Counted from the stretch's first letter, positions 1 through 10,205 are shown. The stretch is 64,000 nucleotides of DNA from Dicyema japonicum (GCA_011109175.1 RDEW01000017.1:372001-436000), one strand, 5' to 3'. Translations and numbers: made by a program. Notes: generated by a model from the letters alone, not told the origin.

Positions 1-392
1 TTATTCTAGTTTTGTGAATAGTGTGAATAATAAATTTTATATAAATAAAATTAAAAATATTTAATCTAATTAATTAATATAAAATTATATTAATTTAAAA
101 TTACCAAGTTTATTTTGCTTCTTGTGGTATGTTTGTCATCTAAATGCTTAAATGCTATATTAAATATTATTAACGTATATTATTTTATGACCGAAACTTA
201 TATTTTTAGATTTCATAGTATGCAGCCCAGTAAAATCCCCAGAAATAGAATTGTATACTTTTTTCTTAACAAACCGTCGTTTTTTTTCTTATATTACCAA
301 TAGATTTTTAACAAACCGACCAAAATCATTGTGGACTCCAAAATGAACGAGAATAAGGAACAGAGACAGTTCTTTCCTTCAAAAAATAGCAC
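1..392. other. AT-rich non-coding stretch upstream of the SF3A1-like fragment
   Basis: Very AT-rich sequence with no convincing gene. An ATG at 343 opens a short reading frame that could be an upstream exon of the SF3A1-like fragment if the 21-nt GT...AG interval at about 369-389 is an intron, but the phase does not match without a one-base change. No SURP-domain coding sequence, which should precede the recognised part of SF3A1, is visible here. Confidence 0.5.
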
Positions 393-910
393 TTGTCCTT
401 CCAGAACCCTTCCAATGTGTTAATCCGTGAAAACTATGACCCAAATCGTTTGTATTTTCTTGACACTCTAGAAAACAGATCAAACCAGAACTCTGAAGTT
501 TCCCTGATCTCTCCGTTGACAAACAAAAAGATCACGGAAGTTTCCCACCATCTGAAAATCAACCTGTTGACACACACATGGAAGGAGGAGAAGGAGAAGC
601 AGATCAAAGAGCGGAAGAAGGGAAGTAATGTTTATGCCACGGGGGATGACATTCACCATGTGCTGCAATTCATTGCCGAGCGTCGATCCGACATTTTCGG
701 GAGTGGGAGTGAAGAAGCGATAATCGGGAAGAAGGTATGTGTGATCTGTGAGCTTTAGTTGGCTGAGGCTGGGTCATCAATGGAACTGAAGAAAAGTGCT
801 GCGGACATGTTAGAGTTTGTATAATTGGTAGAATGAGTGCTGTTAACAAGAGGGAGAAGATTGGTCCCGTTCATCAGGCGAAGAAACAGAGATATGGAGA
901 TGATTATTGA
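393..910 (+). CDS. SF3A1: SF3A1-like splicing factor fragment (central region)
   Basis: SF3A1 is the SURP-domain subunit of SF3a in the U2 snRNP and acts in the nucleus during branch-site recognition. The encoded stretch aligns with the conserved middle of SF3A1: an IRENYDP block (human IVRKDYDP), SPLTNKKI (human SPITGEKI), a KEEKEKQIKERK block, and FIAERRSDIFG followed by IGKK (human LAERRTDIFG...IGKK). A 24-nt intron at 735-758 (GTATGT...TTTAG) follows IGKK. The next exon is less conserved but contains EKIGP, as in human SF3A1. This tail needs a one-base shift near 823 and stops at 908-910. The two SURP domains, proline-rich region and ubiquitin-like domain are absent, so this is either a fragment or a very reduced gene. 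A second, smaller copy lies on the other strand at about 4940-5042. Homology is clear; functionality is uncertain. Confidence 0.75.
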
Positions 911-980
911 CGTTTGTTTTAATATATTTTGGATTTCAAGTTTTGTGGTTTAATTAGGTAAATGAATAAAAATTATTAAA

Positions 981-1956
981 TTAAGGCATCTGAATGACCA
1001 TGCTATTTCCCCTAACAATAGCCAACGAGATACGTTCTCGGAACCAACCAGTCTCTCGCGGATCCTTGGTCACAGCTTGAATCATGGAGCCGATCTTACG
1101 AACCAACTCATCTGCTTGGGGGCCAAGGATTCCTGACGTTTCCACCGCGAATGGAACAAAAATACTCCTCCGAAATTCTCTGGTACTTCCTCCTCTTTCG
1201 TTCCTCGGCCTGCTTTGAAGCATGTCCTGGGTCTGAAGCAGAAGCAACCAAATTAGACGGGGAATAAGTATCAACACACGTCGCGTCCCAGATCAGGTTT
1301 CGTCCGTTGGCGAATGGAAAAGTCGTCATCCCATCAGGGCGTTTTCCATCGTTTCGGGAAAGACCAGCAGGTTCTAACAGGCAATGGTGTCCAGCAGAGG
1401 CAAGGGAATTCTTTAATGTCATGTTAAGACAGGAGTGCCTGGGGAAACGACCCGCACTCATCTTGCATGACAAGGGATGATAACCAAAAGGATCGATCCA
1501 ACGTCCACAGCGGCATTTTCTTTCGGCACACAATTTAAGACCAAGACGAAGCGAGGTAGCTATTCTCACAGCCTCATCATCCAACAGGTTTCCAATTTCG
1601 GCAGATGGATAAGCGTTCATCCAGGCCCCCGTCGAGTGACAACTGGCTGTTTTGAGGCAGGCAAGCCTTCTTACATCTTCCGTCTTTTCAAGGGACTCTT
1701 TCTTCTTTTCGAAGACACAAAACAAATAGGACTTTTGCTTATCACAATTGACCGGAGCATTCAGGTACAAATTCATCCATTCATCCCAGGCTCCCGACGG
1801 CGTCAGCGGTACGTTTAGTCCGGAAGTAGAGTGAAGGACCGTATCCACTAAACGCCTTGACGAGCCGAACGAAGATAAATAGGCGCCCAAAGCAACGTCC
1901 GAAGGAAGAGAAAGACCCAAACCACGCAGGCTACAGGGAGTGAGGCCTGTAACCAT
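981..1956 (-). pseudogene. zinc knuckle plus PD-(D/E)XK-like endonuclease of the RLE-type element
   Basis: Minus-strand frame 1956-1108 shows SLRLGLKLC, then C-x-C-x(9)-H-x(4)-C (CRCGRWIDPFGYHPLSC), AGRFPRH, CLLEPAGLSRNDGKRPDG, and after about 14 residues IWDATCVDTYSPSNL, followed by KQAEERKRRKY. The arrangement RPD...D...K/R-rich helix matches the catalytic layout of the restriction-like endonuclease of R2-type retrotransposons. The final part (to 981) is in another frame and ends ISLAIVRGNS. The pattern is visible; the nuclease function is inferred. Confidence 0.75.
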
Positions 1957-2339
1957 CCGAAATCATCAAAACAAACATTAAGAATGGACCCCATCGTTGA
2001 CCGGATATCCATATCAATTAACGATAGAAGGTCTTTTTCGGCGTAGCATGGGGATCCCCGTAGAATAAAAAGGAGTTTTGGGAGAAGGAGACAATTCTTC
2101 AGCATAAAAAAGGCGACATGACGGTCCAAAAAACTCATCCTGTCGGCATACTGACGTAAATTAGTCCTCTTGCCTTCCAATAACTCCCTCACCCGGTTTA
2201 CCAAAATCCCACACCCAAGGAAGTCGAGAGAATCAATATGAGTCTCCCTAACCCCTGGGATGATTCGCAGAGTTTTCTATGAAAAAGGTAGAATGAATCG
2301 GAACTCAAATTCAGATTAATTGCTTCGCACTTTTCATTG

Positions 2340-3205
2340 TTAAATTCCAGACCGATTTTTCCACACAAACTCTGATCGAGCAACTTTGGAGAGAATATCA
2401 TCGGGACTTCCACCGAGAATACAATCGTCCAGATACCAGACGTTCAGTGGAGTGCAACGGTCCTGGGCAATATGGTCGATAGACAAGGAAAATAGAAGAG
2501 GACCGAGTGGGTCCCCCTGTTGAACTCCGGATCCGGACGAAATAATTCCACTGCCAAAAACAAGAGGGGATGGATCCGAATACGCGAGATATACAAAGGG
2601 ATAAATCTGAGGAATCCTCCTCCTACAGGTATCAAGGACGGTGTCCCTTCTGACTGAATTGAAGGCATTCCGGAGGTCCAATTTGAATAAAACTCTGTCC
2701 TCAACATTCAATTCAGCTGATTGTGAGCAAATTCTCTCACTGCGTGGATCCCAGCTTCACAGCCGCCATTGATTCCGACACCAAGCTGCGAAGGACAAAA
2801 TTCGGCTGAAATTCGGGAGATAACAAAACGACAAGCCATTTTTGCGGATAAACGTCGAAATACGTTTCCAATTGCAATGGGGCGAATACCACCATCTTTC
2901 TTTCCAAGGCCCGTTAGATTCGCCGAAAAGAGGAGATTCCGACCAAAATCGGAAACGTTTCCGGAAAGCATGCGAGCTACGAGATCCCGGGTTCGCTCCA
3001 AGAGTAGCGATCCAGGCCTGCCGACAGAATGGGACACCAAGTCTGACAGATGGCCAGGTTTGAGACCGTCAACTCCTCCACTGCTACTTCTTCGGAAAGA
3101 ACAAAGAGCGTTGTAAATGGCTGAAGTGGAAATATCATGCATAGATTGTTCTGGACGAACAGGTTTACAAAAGTCTTCTGGTTCAGGAGGATGTTTCTGT
3201 CCCAA
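2340..3205 (-). pseudogene. reverse transcriptase core of the RLE-type element
   Basis: Two overlapping reading frames (3205-2708 and 2711-2340) carry the RT signature. They show GGVDGLKPGHL (motif 0/1 region), GLGKKDGGIRPIAIGNVFRR, LGVGINGGCEAGIHAVREF, then KLDLRNAFNSVRRD (motif A, catalytic Asp), GVQQGDPLGPLLFSLSID (motif B) and VWYLDDCILGG (motif C, with YLDD in place of the usual YADD). The frame shift near 2708 and another near 3205 separate the blocks. The GVGINGG... motif after the RPI block is typical of a non-LTR lineage found in sponges, cnidarians and protists; this family assignment is from memory and approximate. Confidence 0.85.
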
Positions 3206-3258
3206 TATACAGAGTGTCTTCTGGTTCAGGAGGATGTTTCTGTCCCAATATACAGAGT
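3173..3258. repeat. perfect 43-bp tandem duplication
   Basis: Two identical 43-bp units (3173-3215 and 3216-3258) beginning GTCTTCTGGTTCAGGAGG lie inside the RLE-type retrotransposon. Because 43 is not a multiple of three, the second unit breaks the element's reading frame. Perfect identity shows it is recent relative to the decay of the element, or an assembly artefact. Confidence 0.95.
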
Positions 3259-4405
3259 GTCTCCTGAGTGGCTTTCACTGGGTCAGAATCCGTACAAACA
3301 GTTCGAACTGCAGCAGTAAGATCGCCTCCATCAATTTCCTCCTGACACGAGAGCTAAGCCTCTCAGGAGCCATACTGGATTGTTTGGAATTGGACTTTGG
3401 GAAGTAATCAACTGGGGAAACAAATAATTCTTCAGCCAGGGACTCCCATGAATACAAAAAGGCACTCACGCGCTTCTTCAGGACATGGGATAGAGAGGGT
3501 TTCCGAGAAGATGGGGCAGGCTTACGCTCTAACCCCATAGCCAGGACAGGGAAAGGGAAAAGAACCAACCAATCCTTTTTCGAGCCATTGGACACAGCTT
3601 TCTCAATGCAAGAAGAAAGGGCAGAAGCAATTGAGATCCGGGAAGCCTTGGGGATCCTGACAGGGATAATCTTCCTTTGTCGCGTGTTTGATAATAAAAC
3701 CAGAAAATCCTCCGGAGACATGGCTTCCAGAAGATCTGATACAGATGATGATGACACAAAATGATCATGAGGTTCAATTTTAGTGAGTTCCAGACGCACG
3801 ACCACGAGGGAAGTGATCGAGCAATTTTCTTGGATAGTTTTTCATAACCTATGTGGTAGTAACCAACACATACAGAACATTGAATCCCGACTTGCGAGAA
3901 TTGGATACTCTGCACCCTTATATGAGGTGTCTTCGTGTAGTACATCATAAAAACAGACATGAATAGATAATAGGAGAGAGAACTGTATATATTAACGACG
4001 ACAACTCACGACAACAACTCAGCATTTGGTAATAAAATTTGTTTCATCAGGTAAATTCTCAGATGTATTAAGTTCTAATTGTTTATCCTCGTCGACATAA
4101 TCAACGTGTTTGTCTCTGATAGCTATCGAGATCAACTCTCTATGGTGGAGAATCTGATTGCTTCTTCCAATCAGTGGTAGAAACCACTAAGCTCGAGAAA
4201 TCGACATCTTTTTAAATTCTTTTGAGAGGGAGAAACGTCTTGGGTACAGAAATCAGTAGGAACCATGGGGTAACATGGAAAAAATCTCACATTTTGAAAT
4301 ACAGGGATCATTTAATTGGTTATTTTAGCCATTTCTTTATTGGTGTCCCTTTTTGATGGTTAGATGATGTGAATAGCCACAAGGTTGTGAATGTTGTACT
4401 TCTGA

Positions 4406-4870
4406 ATGTTGCCAGACGTCGCAGGCTCTCGAGAAAGGACAAAGAATTCCTTCCTATCGTTCAGAGTAAGTTTACATATAATTGTGTTACTAATAACTAG
4501 GGTGACCGAAAGTCACTTAAGCGGTAGCTACCTTTTCTGGGACGCAACCTGTGTGGAGAGCCTCTCTCCCTCCAACCTTTTTGTGACAATAACTAGCCCA
4601 GGATCTTCTTCGGAGAAGGCTGAGTACCTAAAAATGAAGAAATATGCATGTCTAAATGGACAGTCTATTTTTTAACAATTCGTCGTGGAAAACATCAGGA
4701 ATCATAGGAAGTAGGTCACTGACCCTGCTAAATAAAATCGGATCGCGAAGAAGAAAAATGATAGGAGAGAAAGGAACTGGATCATTGAGCGCATTTCTTT
4801 TCAAATCGTCAGGGGAAATGCGTTCTCAATAATGAGGGCACCAGAAGTTGTAACTGTTAGTTTTAAATCG
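4406..4870 (+). mobile_element. 3' fragment of the RLE-type retrotransposon
   Basis: Plus-strand translation gives FWDATCVESLSPSNLF (the PD-(D/E)XK region of the family), a broken basic helix, and at about 4790-4850 an ERISFQIVRGNAFSIMRA terminus. The stretch 4700-4860 is closely similar to 44090-44270, so both are 3' ends of the same subfamily. The reading frame is interrupted. Confidence 0.8.
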
Positions 4871-4939
4871 TATTTATATTAAAAAATGTTATAAAGTCAA
4901 TTTTTATTTTTTATTTAAAGTTTTATTTTTGGGAAAAAA

Positions 4940-5042
4940 CAAGACGTGAATTTCGTTCCCCATGGCATACACGTTATTTCCCTTCTTCCGCTTTTTGATC
5001 TGCTGCTCCTCTTCCTTCCACGTGTGTGTCAACAGGTTGATT
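4940..5042 (-). pseudogene. SF3A1: truncated second copy of the SF3A1-like fragment
   Basis: The minus strand repeats about 100 bp of the SF3A1-like sequence at roughly 560-660, with about a dozen substitutions. It encodes NLLTHTWKEEEQQIKKRKKG followed by NNVYAMGNEIH. Both flanks diverge abruptly, in AT-rich DNA. It is far too short to be functional. The position 4.3 kb from the other copy and the inverted orientation suggest local duplication or transposon-mediated capture. Confidence 0.85.
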
Positions 5043-5189
5043 TTTTTTAATGGCTACTCTTGTTTTGCTATTGACCTTGAGAGGCATTTTTATCTGAAAA
5101 TATACCGATCCAAAAAAATTCTCCAATCATAAACTTTTTAGACAAGTATGGTCATTCTGTTTTTTCTGAAACTAAATGGCGTGACATTG

Positions 5190-5414
5190 TAAGGTTTCTC
5201 CGCTGAACGGATGTTTCAAAATTTGTCGAAACAATTTCAAATGACATCGCGTGTTACACTTCCAGAAACACTTAACGGAGATCTAAAGCTTGTAAACAAA
5301 AGTCTAAGAAGTGGTGACGATCTAGACGACTTGAGGAAACTCTCTTATGATCGAGGACGTTGGAAGAGGTTTGTTAGGAGGATTGTTTTGAATGCTGAAC
5401 GAGTAAAATTATAA
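5190..5414 (+). mobile_element. LINE ORF2 C-terminal fragment
   Basis: Encodes LNGDLKLVNKSLRSGDDLDD then LRKLSYDRGRWKRFV. This matches the fragment at 7195-7476 (DLKAVKKTLASGDDLDSLKD) and the remnant at 26137-26260. It is the extreme C-terminus of a LINE polyprotein family; nothing upstream of it survives here. Confidence 0.7.
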
Positions 5415-5739
5415 CTATTATGGTTTTACGTATGTTGCCTATAATAATTTTAAATGAGAACATTTTTTAATGATCGCGAAACTGACGAGGTAACATAGAT
5501 TATCAATAAAAACCGAAAACCGAAAAAACTTTATTACAAAACCGGATAAGGAGTTAGGTATAGGGGGTTTTAACTAGTCCGCCTTGGCAGCCTGGACACT
5601 TCTGACGTCTCCTATCTCCATAATTATTATGCGTTCTTATATAAGAATCCAAAAATTCTGTTTTCTACTATTTGCTTCATTGGGGCAAAGATCCCGTCTT
5701 CCTCAGTGCTCAAGACGTCGCATAGTCTCATCTCCAGGC

Positions 5740-6549
5740 TAAATTTATGACAGATCTTCTAGACTTCTCCAGCAGTGATAATATCCTTTTTTTCTTCGTA
5801 GATAGATACCATGATTCACACCCATACAATAGCTTTGGTAGGATTATCCTCGTAAAATTGAAGAGGAAGGTCTCCATACTGACGGCCATCTTGCGTGTGC
5901 AAAGGAGCGCCTACAGCGCCTTTTTCCTCTTCAGCTTGATGTCCTCCAGAAATGAGCCTTTTTGGTCGACTGCTGCACCTAAGTAACGAGGCGAACGAAC
6001 TCTTGGAATTCCTAGCGTATAAGGCTGTCCGTGATGGCTTCGTAAACGGCTGATTCTCATAAAGTTTGACTTTCTTGTTGAGAGTTTCATCCCTCTCCGG
6101 ACACATCAGTTTTGCATTCAGTCAATAAATATCCTAAGTCTTCTCTCAGGGAGCGTCGACTTCCCAGACATATCCATGACTAGGATGTCATCCGCGTATA
6201 TTTATTATTATTATTATTTAATAACATCCGCGTATATTAATAGTTTAGAGTTAGGGTCCGACGGAGTTGGGAAGTCTGATAAGATGTTGAACAGTAGGGG
6301 GCTCAAGACAGAGCCCTGCGGAACACCCTTATTTAGTAAAACGTCTCCGGATCCATTTCCTCCAATGCGCATTCGAGAAATCTGTCCAGTTAGGTAGTCC
6401 CTTAACCATATGAGAAGTTGTTTTGGAAAATCTGCAGCCACAAGCCTTGACTGGAGGGCTCCATGGCACATCCTATCGAAGGCCTTGGATAGTTCCAGGT
6501 ATACCATGTTTACTTGTCTCTTGAATCTCGATCCTTTCAGTACTTCCAA
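5740..6549 (-). mobile_element. APE-type LINE reverse transcriptase fragment
   Basis: The minus-strand frame 6549-6214 shows MVYLELSKAFDRMCHGAL (RT motif A), IWLRDYLTGQISRMRIGG, KGVPQGSVLSPLLFNI (motif B) and LLIYADVIK (degenerate motif C). The frame then changes near a (TTA)n insertion at about 6203-6219, and a degenerate thumb follows to about 5816. Jockey/CR1-like by motif style. Confidence 0.8.
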
Positions 6550-6689
6550 ATGTATTATGCATGTGGTATATGGGGCCCATTCATCTCTTGGACAAATGTC
6601 TTGAAGATCGAGGCTAGCCGAAAAAGAGCCTCCAAAATCACGGAACGCTTGATTTCTGAAGAGTTTCAGTAATCAATGCTTCATGAGGC

Positions 6690-6870
6690 CATGATACGAA
6701 TAGACCATAGAACACGCCGTCGTTACTGCGTATGTCCAATCACTCGACCGATACGTGCTTGTGTGGGGTCGAGAGAAGAGCATTGGGCCAAGATTAGGTC
6801 CCTGTTAGAGCGTGCTGGGATCACGTGATTAGTTAGTTTGTGTAACCGTGGTCTCTAGTGTTATTATTAT
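6690..6870 (+). mobile_element. LINE 3' end with (TTA)n tail
   Basis: Contains the recurrent 3' terminal sequence CACGTGATTAGTTAGTTTGT then GTAACCGTGGTCTCTAGTG, followed by TTATTATTATTAT. The same end appears on the minus strand at 52888-53020 and 31309-31390, and degenerately at 8460-8580 and 15560-15640. Short tandem tails are typical of CR1/Jockey-type 3' ends. Confidence 0.7.
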
Positions 6871-7194
6871 TATGGAAGATTCCTGTAAAGAATGAAAATA
6901 AACGACATTTCAGCAATTATGAGAACAACTGCGATATTAATTTCTCTTTTTGATAATTCATTGTTAATAGAATACCAGGAAGCATCCTGTAGAGTGAAGT
7001 CATTTTCGATACTTCACAGAATTTGAACGAAAGATAGAAATTTCTTGCCCGAAAATGTAGAAGATTATCTAACTTTGTGTTTTAACAAATAAAAATTTAA
7101 TCAACTTTTTTTTTAGGTTAACTTTTTAACAATTTAATTTTTAGGGAAATTTAATTGACTTTTTGTCAATTTTTTTGTTTTTAAGGGCAGCTTT

Positions 7195-7490
7195 TTGGAA
7201 GATTACTACTCCTCCAATGTAAAACGCTTTCGTGGAAGACCGAGAACTACCATCCCGGTCGTTCTACAAAACGATCTGAAAGCCGTGAAGAAAACATTGG
7301 CATCTGGTGACGATCTGGACTCACTGAAGGACCTAACAAAGAACAGAAGAGCTTGGAGCAACCTAACTAATTCTCTTACTTTTTTGCTGCACATGCGGGG
7401 TCGCTGGCTGTTTGAGAGAATTTCTCTTACAATTCTGAGAGGGAACAGCCACGCAGTGAGAGCGGCAGCTAACTAATGTTTTGTTCTTTT
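7195..7490 (+). mobile_element. LINE ORF C-terminal fragments (two families joined)
   Basis: The first half encodes FRGRPRTTIPVVLQNDLKAV, SGDDLDSLKD and NRRAWSNLT, a LINE ORF2 C-terminus. The second half encodes RWLFERISLTILRGNSHAVR, the terminus of the RLE-type family. The join may be a chimera or a sign that the two ends belong to one family. Confidence 0.65.
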
Positions 7491-8736
7491 TTGCTTATAA
7501 ATAAATTTTCTTGACTTTTAGGTTGGTCTACTAATAACACAAAAATATGACTTTCACAATTGGGAAAAATTTAGTTCGTTTCCATTTGTCCTAGCACGTG
7601 TTGAGTAGCCTGTCCTTTTACTGGATATCAGGAGTGACTACATAACCAAAGCATGAATCTGGAAGGCAAAGGAACGACTGAAGTTTCCATGGGTTTCGAC
7701 ATTAGACAAATGGACTATGATCACTATAAGATGTTCATCCTACATCAATGACAAATTTCTAATAACAGAGAAAACATGACCGACGATCCAAGCATACTTC
7801 TGAATGGAGCCCAGGGAGATCAGATGCTGAAAGAGTTGCAGGGACATCAGTTTCCGTCAGGTCCCCGTTAGTAATAGACATTATCATTCCACTGTGTAAA
7901 ATAACTCCAAACGAGAAAACTCAGAGGTCAAATTAAAGGCTACATTTCTAGAAAATATCTGAGAGAACCTTGAAAAGATCAATTCCGAAGGTCAGCTGTT
8001 GATTTAAGTATCAGACACGTGCATATTCTTTAAGTATTTGCAGAGTCATAAATACCAAACATACTAGTGAGCATTTTCACAGTTTTTTATGCTTGACGGT
8101 CTCTTTACACGAGGCCGATAATTAGATGAGGATCAAGGAAGGATTACAAGGTATCCGTGATGAATCTACTGGAGATCCAAAAGAGCGCGATGAAGGAACC
8201 GAAGACTTAAGGTGAAACCTAAGATGATTTGAATGACGCACTTTATCCCGCCATATAGGCACTGCTTCAGCGAGTTCTCGAATTCCTGAATATCAGGTTC
8301 GCCAATACGTCTCAATTCCAACGTAAAGAAAGAAGAGGTCATTAAGAATGGAGACATTTAGTGAATGTAGGTACGGTACCACCTTAACCTTCCGGCCAAT
8401 TAACCACTTGACAAGTTGAATGGAAATTCCAAAGACCTCGATATCACCATACTAGCTATTACGTGATCCAGGCGCACTCCAAAGAGACCTCACCTTGGCA
8501 CCATGTTACTCCTTCGAGCCTACACTAGCACGTATCGACCGTACAACTGGATGCTCGTAGTCGCAAGGTCGGCTCCTCGGTTCATGCCGATTAGGAAATC
8601 CAGAGGTATTAGAGAGGGAACCTTCCAGAAGTGATGCCAGATCAATGACTGGTGTCTGTACATTTTTTAATAAAAAAGCAAAAATAAAATTAATTAATAT
8701 AAAATTAGGTCAAAATACTATGATTAATAACATCAA
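7491..8736. other. no host gene recognised; degenerate repeat DNA
   Basis: No conserved coding sequence found on either strand. The part 8460-8580 is a worn minus-strand copy of the LINE 3' end seen at 6690-6870 (shared CACGTATCGACCG-type core). The remainder shows no recognisable motif. Confidence 0.5.
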
Positions 8737-9663
8737 CTATGTAATCTAAAAATATAGCAAATAACCAACCTGCCAACGTGATCCACAAACGTTACAGTAA
8801 CACATTATGGTCATTGGTTCATCAGAGCGTAGTATTTGTAATTCAGTGTACAGCACGTCGTGTCCTTTACACTTCCCACACTTAATCTGCGTGGATCGAG
8901 TCCCAGTCGTCATGCTCAGTTGGGAAGCATCTATTGCTTCCTTCGACAGTTTCCTCCTAAGAGATTTCAACTCTCCGTTAGCCATGTCCTAAAATATCTC
9001 AAACTCTACAACAGTGGTGCTCATTGTGGAGAATTCCGCGGGAGAAATTTCACCGGAAAGGACTTTCTGGCGAAGTAGGGGGTTATTTTGATCCTTTAGG
9101 TTCATTATTCGACTTCTTATGCGATTCTTGTAACTCCCGTCAGTCGTGGACTTCATATTCAGAAATATTTGGTCTTCGATAAGCGCCGCTGTGTTCTCCG
9201 TTGAAACTCCCAACTCTGGACTCATTCCAGTTCGCAGAGCCTCAGCCAGCATTGACCTACATTTCACTCTTACTAAGTCATCAGTATGAGATGCTTGTTT
9301 CATGCAAGGTCTCGTCTTGTTTTTCCCAGAACCCCTCCCAGAATCACCTAAATGTTAAATTTAGAGTACCTGAGCTGACGTCCTTCTTCCATTTCAAGAT
9401 AAGGGACTTAGCCAAACAGGCCAATGGATGACTAGACGTTTTCTTACGAATGGAGTTAATGGTCATACCAATTCTAGTTTTCTAAAGCTAAGCCACCAAA
9501 TGACAACATAAAGAGCATCTATATCGATTTGCATTACTTCAAGTTCACGCAGATGGTCAAACACGACGTCCTCCTCCATGGAATCTTCCTCTAGTTGCTT
9601 CTCAAGCTCATTTTTAATTTTATTTACTGCTAAAAGCAAATTAGATGACGAATCTGACGACAT
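8737..9663 (-). CDS. TCEA: transcription elongation factor TFIIS
   Basis: TFIIS rescues backtracked RNA polymerase II by stimulating transcript cleavage in the nucleus. Five exons: 9663-9508, 9481-9370, 9347-9013, 8988-8770 and 8745-8737. The four introns are 26, 22, 24 and 24 nt, all GT...AG, and all junctions are in phase, giving 276 residues (human TCEA1 has 301). Domains: N-terminal LW helical bundle (about 1-85, with RIGMTINSIRKK and CLAKSLILKWKK), central Pol II-binding domain (about 115-200, VRVKCRSMLAEAL, NRIRSRIMNLKD) and C-terminal zinc ribbon. Its four cysteines are at about 238, 241, 266 and 269, and the catalytic acidic pair of RSDEPMT is at about 257-258. The sequence CAG|ATG in reading order has an acceptor-like TTTGTAG directly before the start codon. 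The last exon is only 9 nt (Ile-Thr-stop); without that splice the protein would end seven residues further on. No frame errors. Confidence 0.96.
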
Positions 9664-9859
9664 CTACAAAGCGGTGAACTTTAGACGACTACTTATTAAA
9701 GAATTTTTTGATAGTACTGTCTTATTTAGTTTTAAAGATTAAAAATAATGCACACAAGAAAATGCCTAACAAATGATTTTCTATCTAAGTTAATATTTTT
9801 TGTTTAATATATTTTAATTATTTTAATATAATTTATTGTTGTTTGTAATGATGACGTTA

Positions 9860-10205
9860 ATTTTGTAGTGGAAATATTTGGAGTGGTATCAACAAGCTTC
9901 TGGGACGTATTCCACCAATTATTGACGGAAGCAAAGCTTCTCTACCGCTGGAAGTTTGTGTCCACTTGGTGTGCCTACGCTGTGATCACCCATGTATCTA
10001 CGTTCGTATCCGTGGAAAATTGGACAATAGTCCTCTCCCTTATGCCATCATGCTTTCTTGACGACCACAAGATGGTCACCTTTTCTCTTGTCCGGGTCCA
10101 CCTCCAATTTCTGGTCAGAACAAAATACACGTGTATGGTCTCTGGGAGCGTCCGTTCTTGTTAACCACTGGTTTCTTTCACTTGAAGGGATCATGGGTAA
10201 ATAAA
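9860..10205 (+). mobile_element. degenerate LINE 3' end (LARLRCGHH family)
   Basis: The part 10120-10205 shares a 3' block with 14795-14890 (+), 27225-27330 (-) and 19165-19260 (-). The block contains CACTGGTTTCTTTCACTTGA, then AGGGA, and ends GGGTAAATAAATA. The upstream part (about 9940-10010) aligns weakly with the ARLRCGHH coding region at 14640-14730. No intact frame. Confidence 0.6.

Larger units (their letters stand above)
965..3960 (-). mobile_element. non-LTR retrotransposon with RLE-like endonuclease (degenerate copy)
   Basis: The longest copy of the window's most frequent retrotransposon family. Read on the minus strand, in order: a cysteine-containing N-terminal part (about 3960-3275); reverse transcriptase fingers and palm (about 3205-2340); thumb (about 2200-1850); a CCHC-type knuckle; a PD-(D/E)XK-like block; and a terminal RERISLAIVRGNS motif before the stop at 981-983. 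The frame breaks several times, once through an exact 43-bp tandem duplication at 3173-3258. The C-terminal nuclease layout resembles R2/NeSL-type elements and not APE-type LINEs. Related 3' pieces recur at 4.4-4.9, 32.0, 41.1, 44.1, 45.0-45.6, 53.7 and 54.2-57.0 kb. Not functional as it stands. Confidence 0.85.

Noticed and set aside
1477-1818. 113-codon plus-strand frame
   Set aside because: Antisense of the zinc-knuckle/nuclease region of the RLE-type element; no motif of its own.
6203-6219. Regulatory element at the (TTA)n run
   Set aside because: A simple microsatellite of the kind that forms LINE tails here; no sign of function.
9868-10164. 98-codon plus-strand frame as a host gene
   Set aside because: The sequence is a degenerate LINE 3' end shared with three other places in the window.
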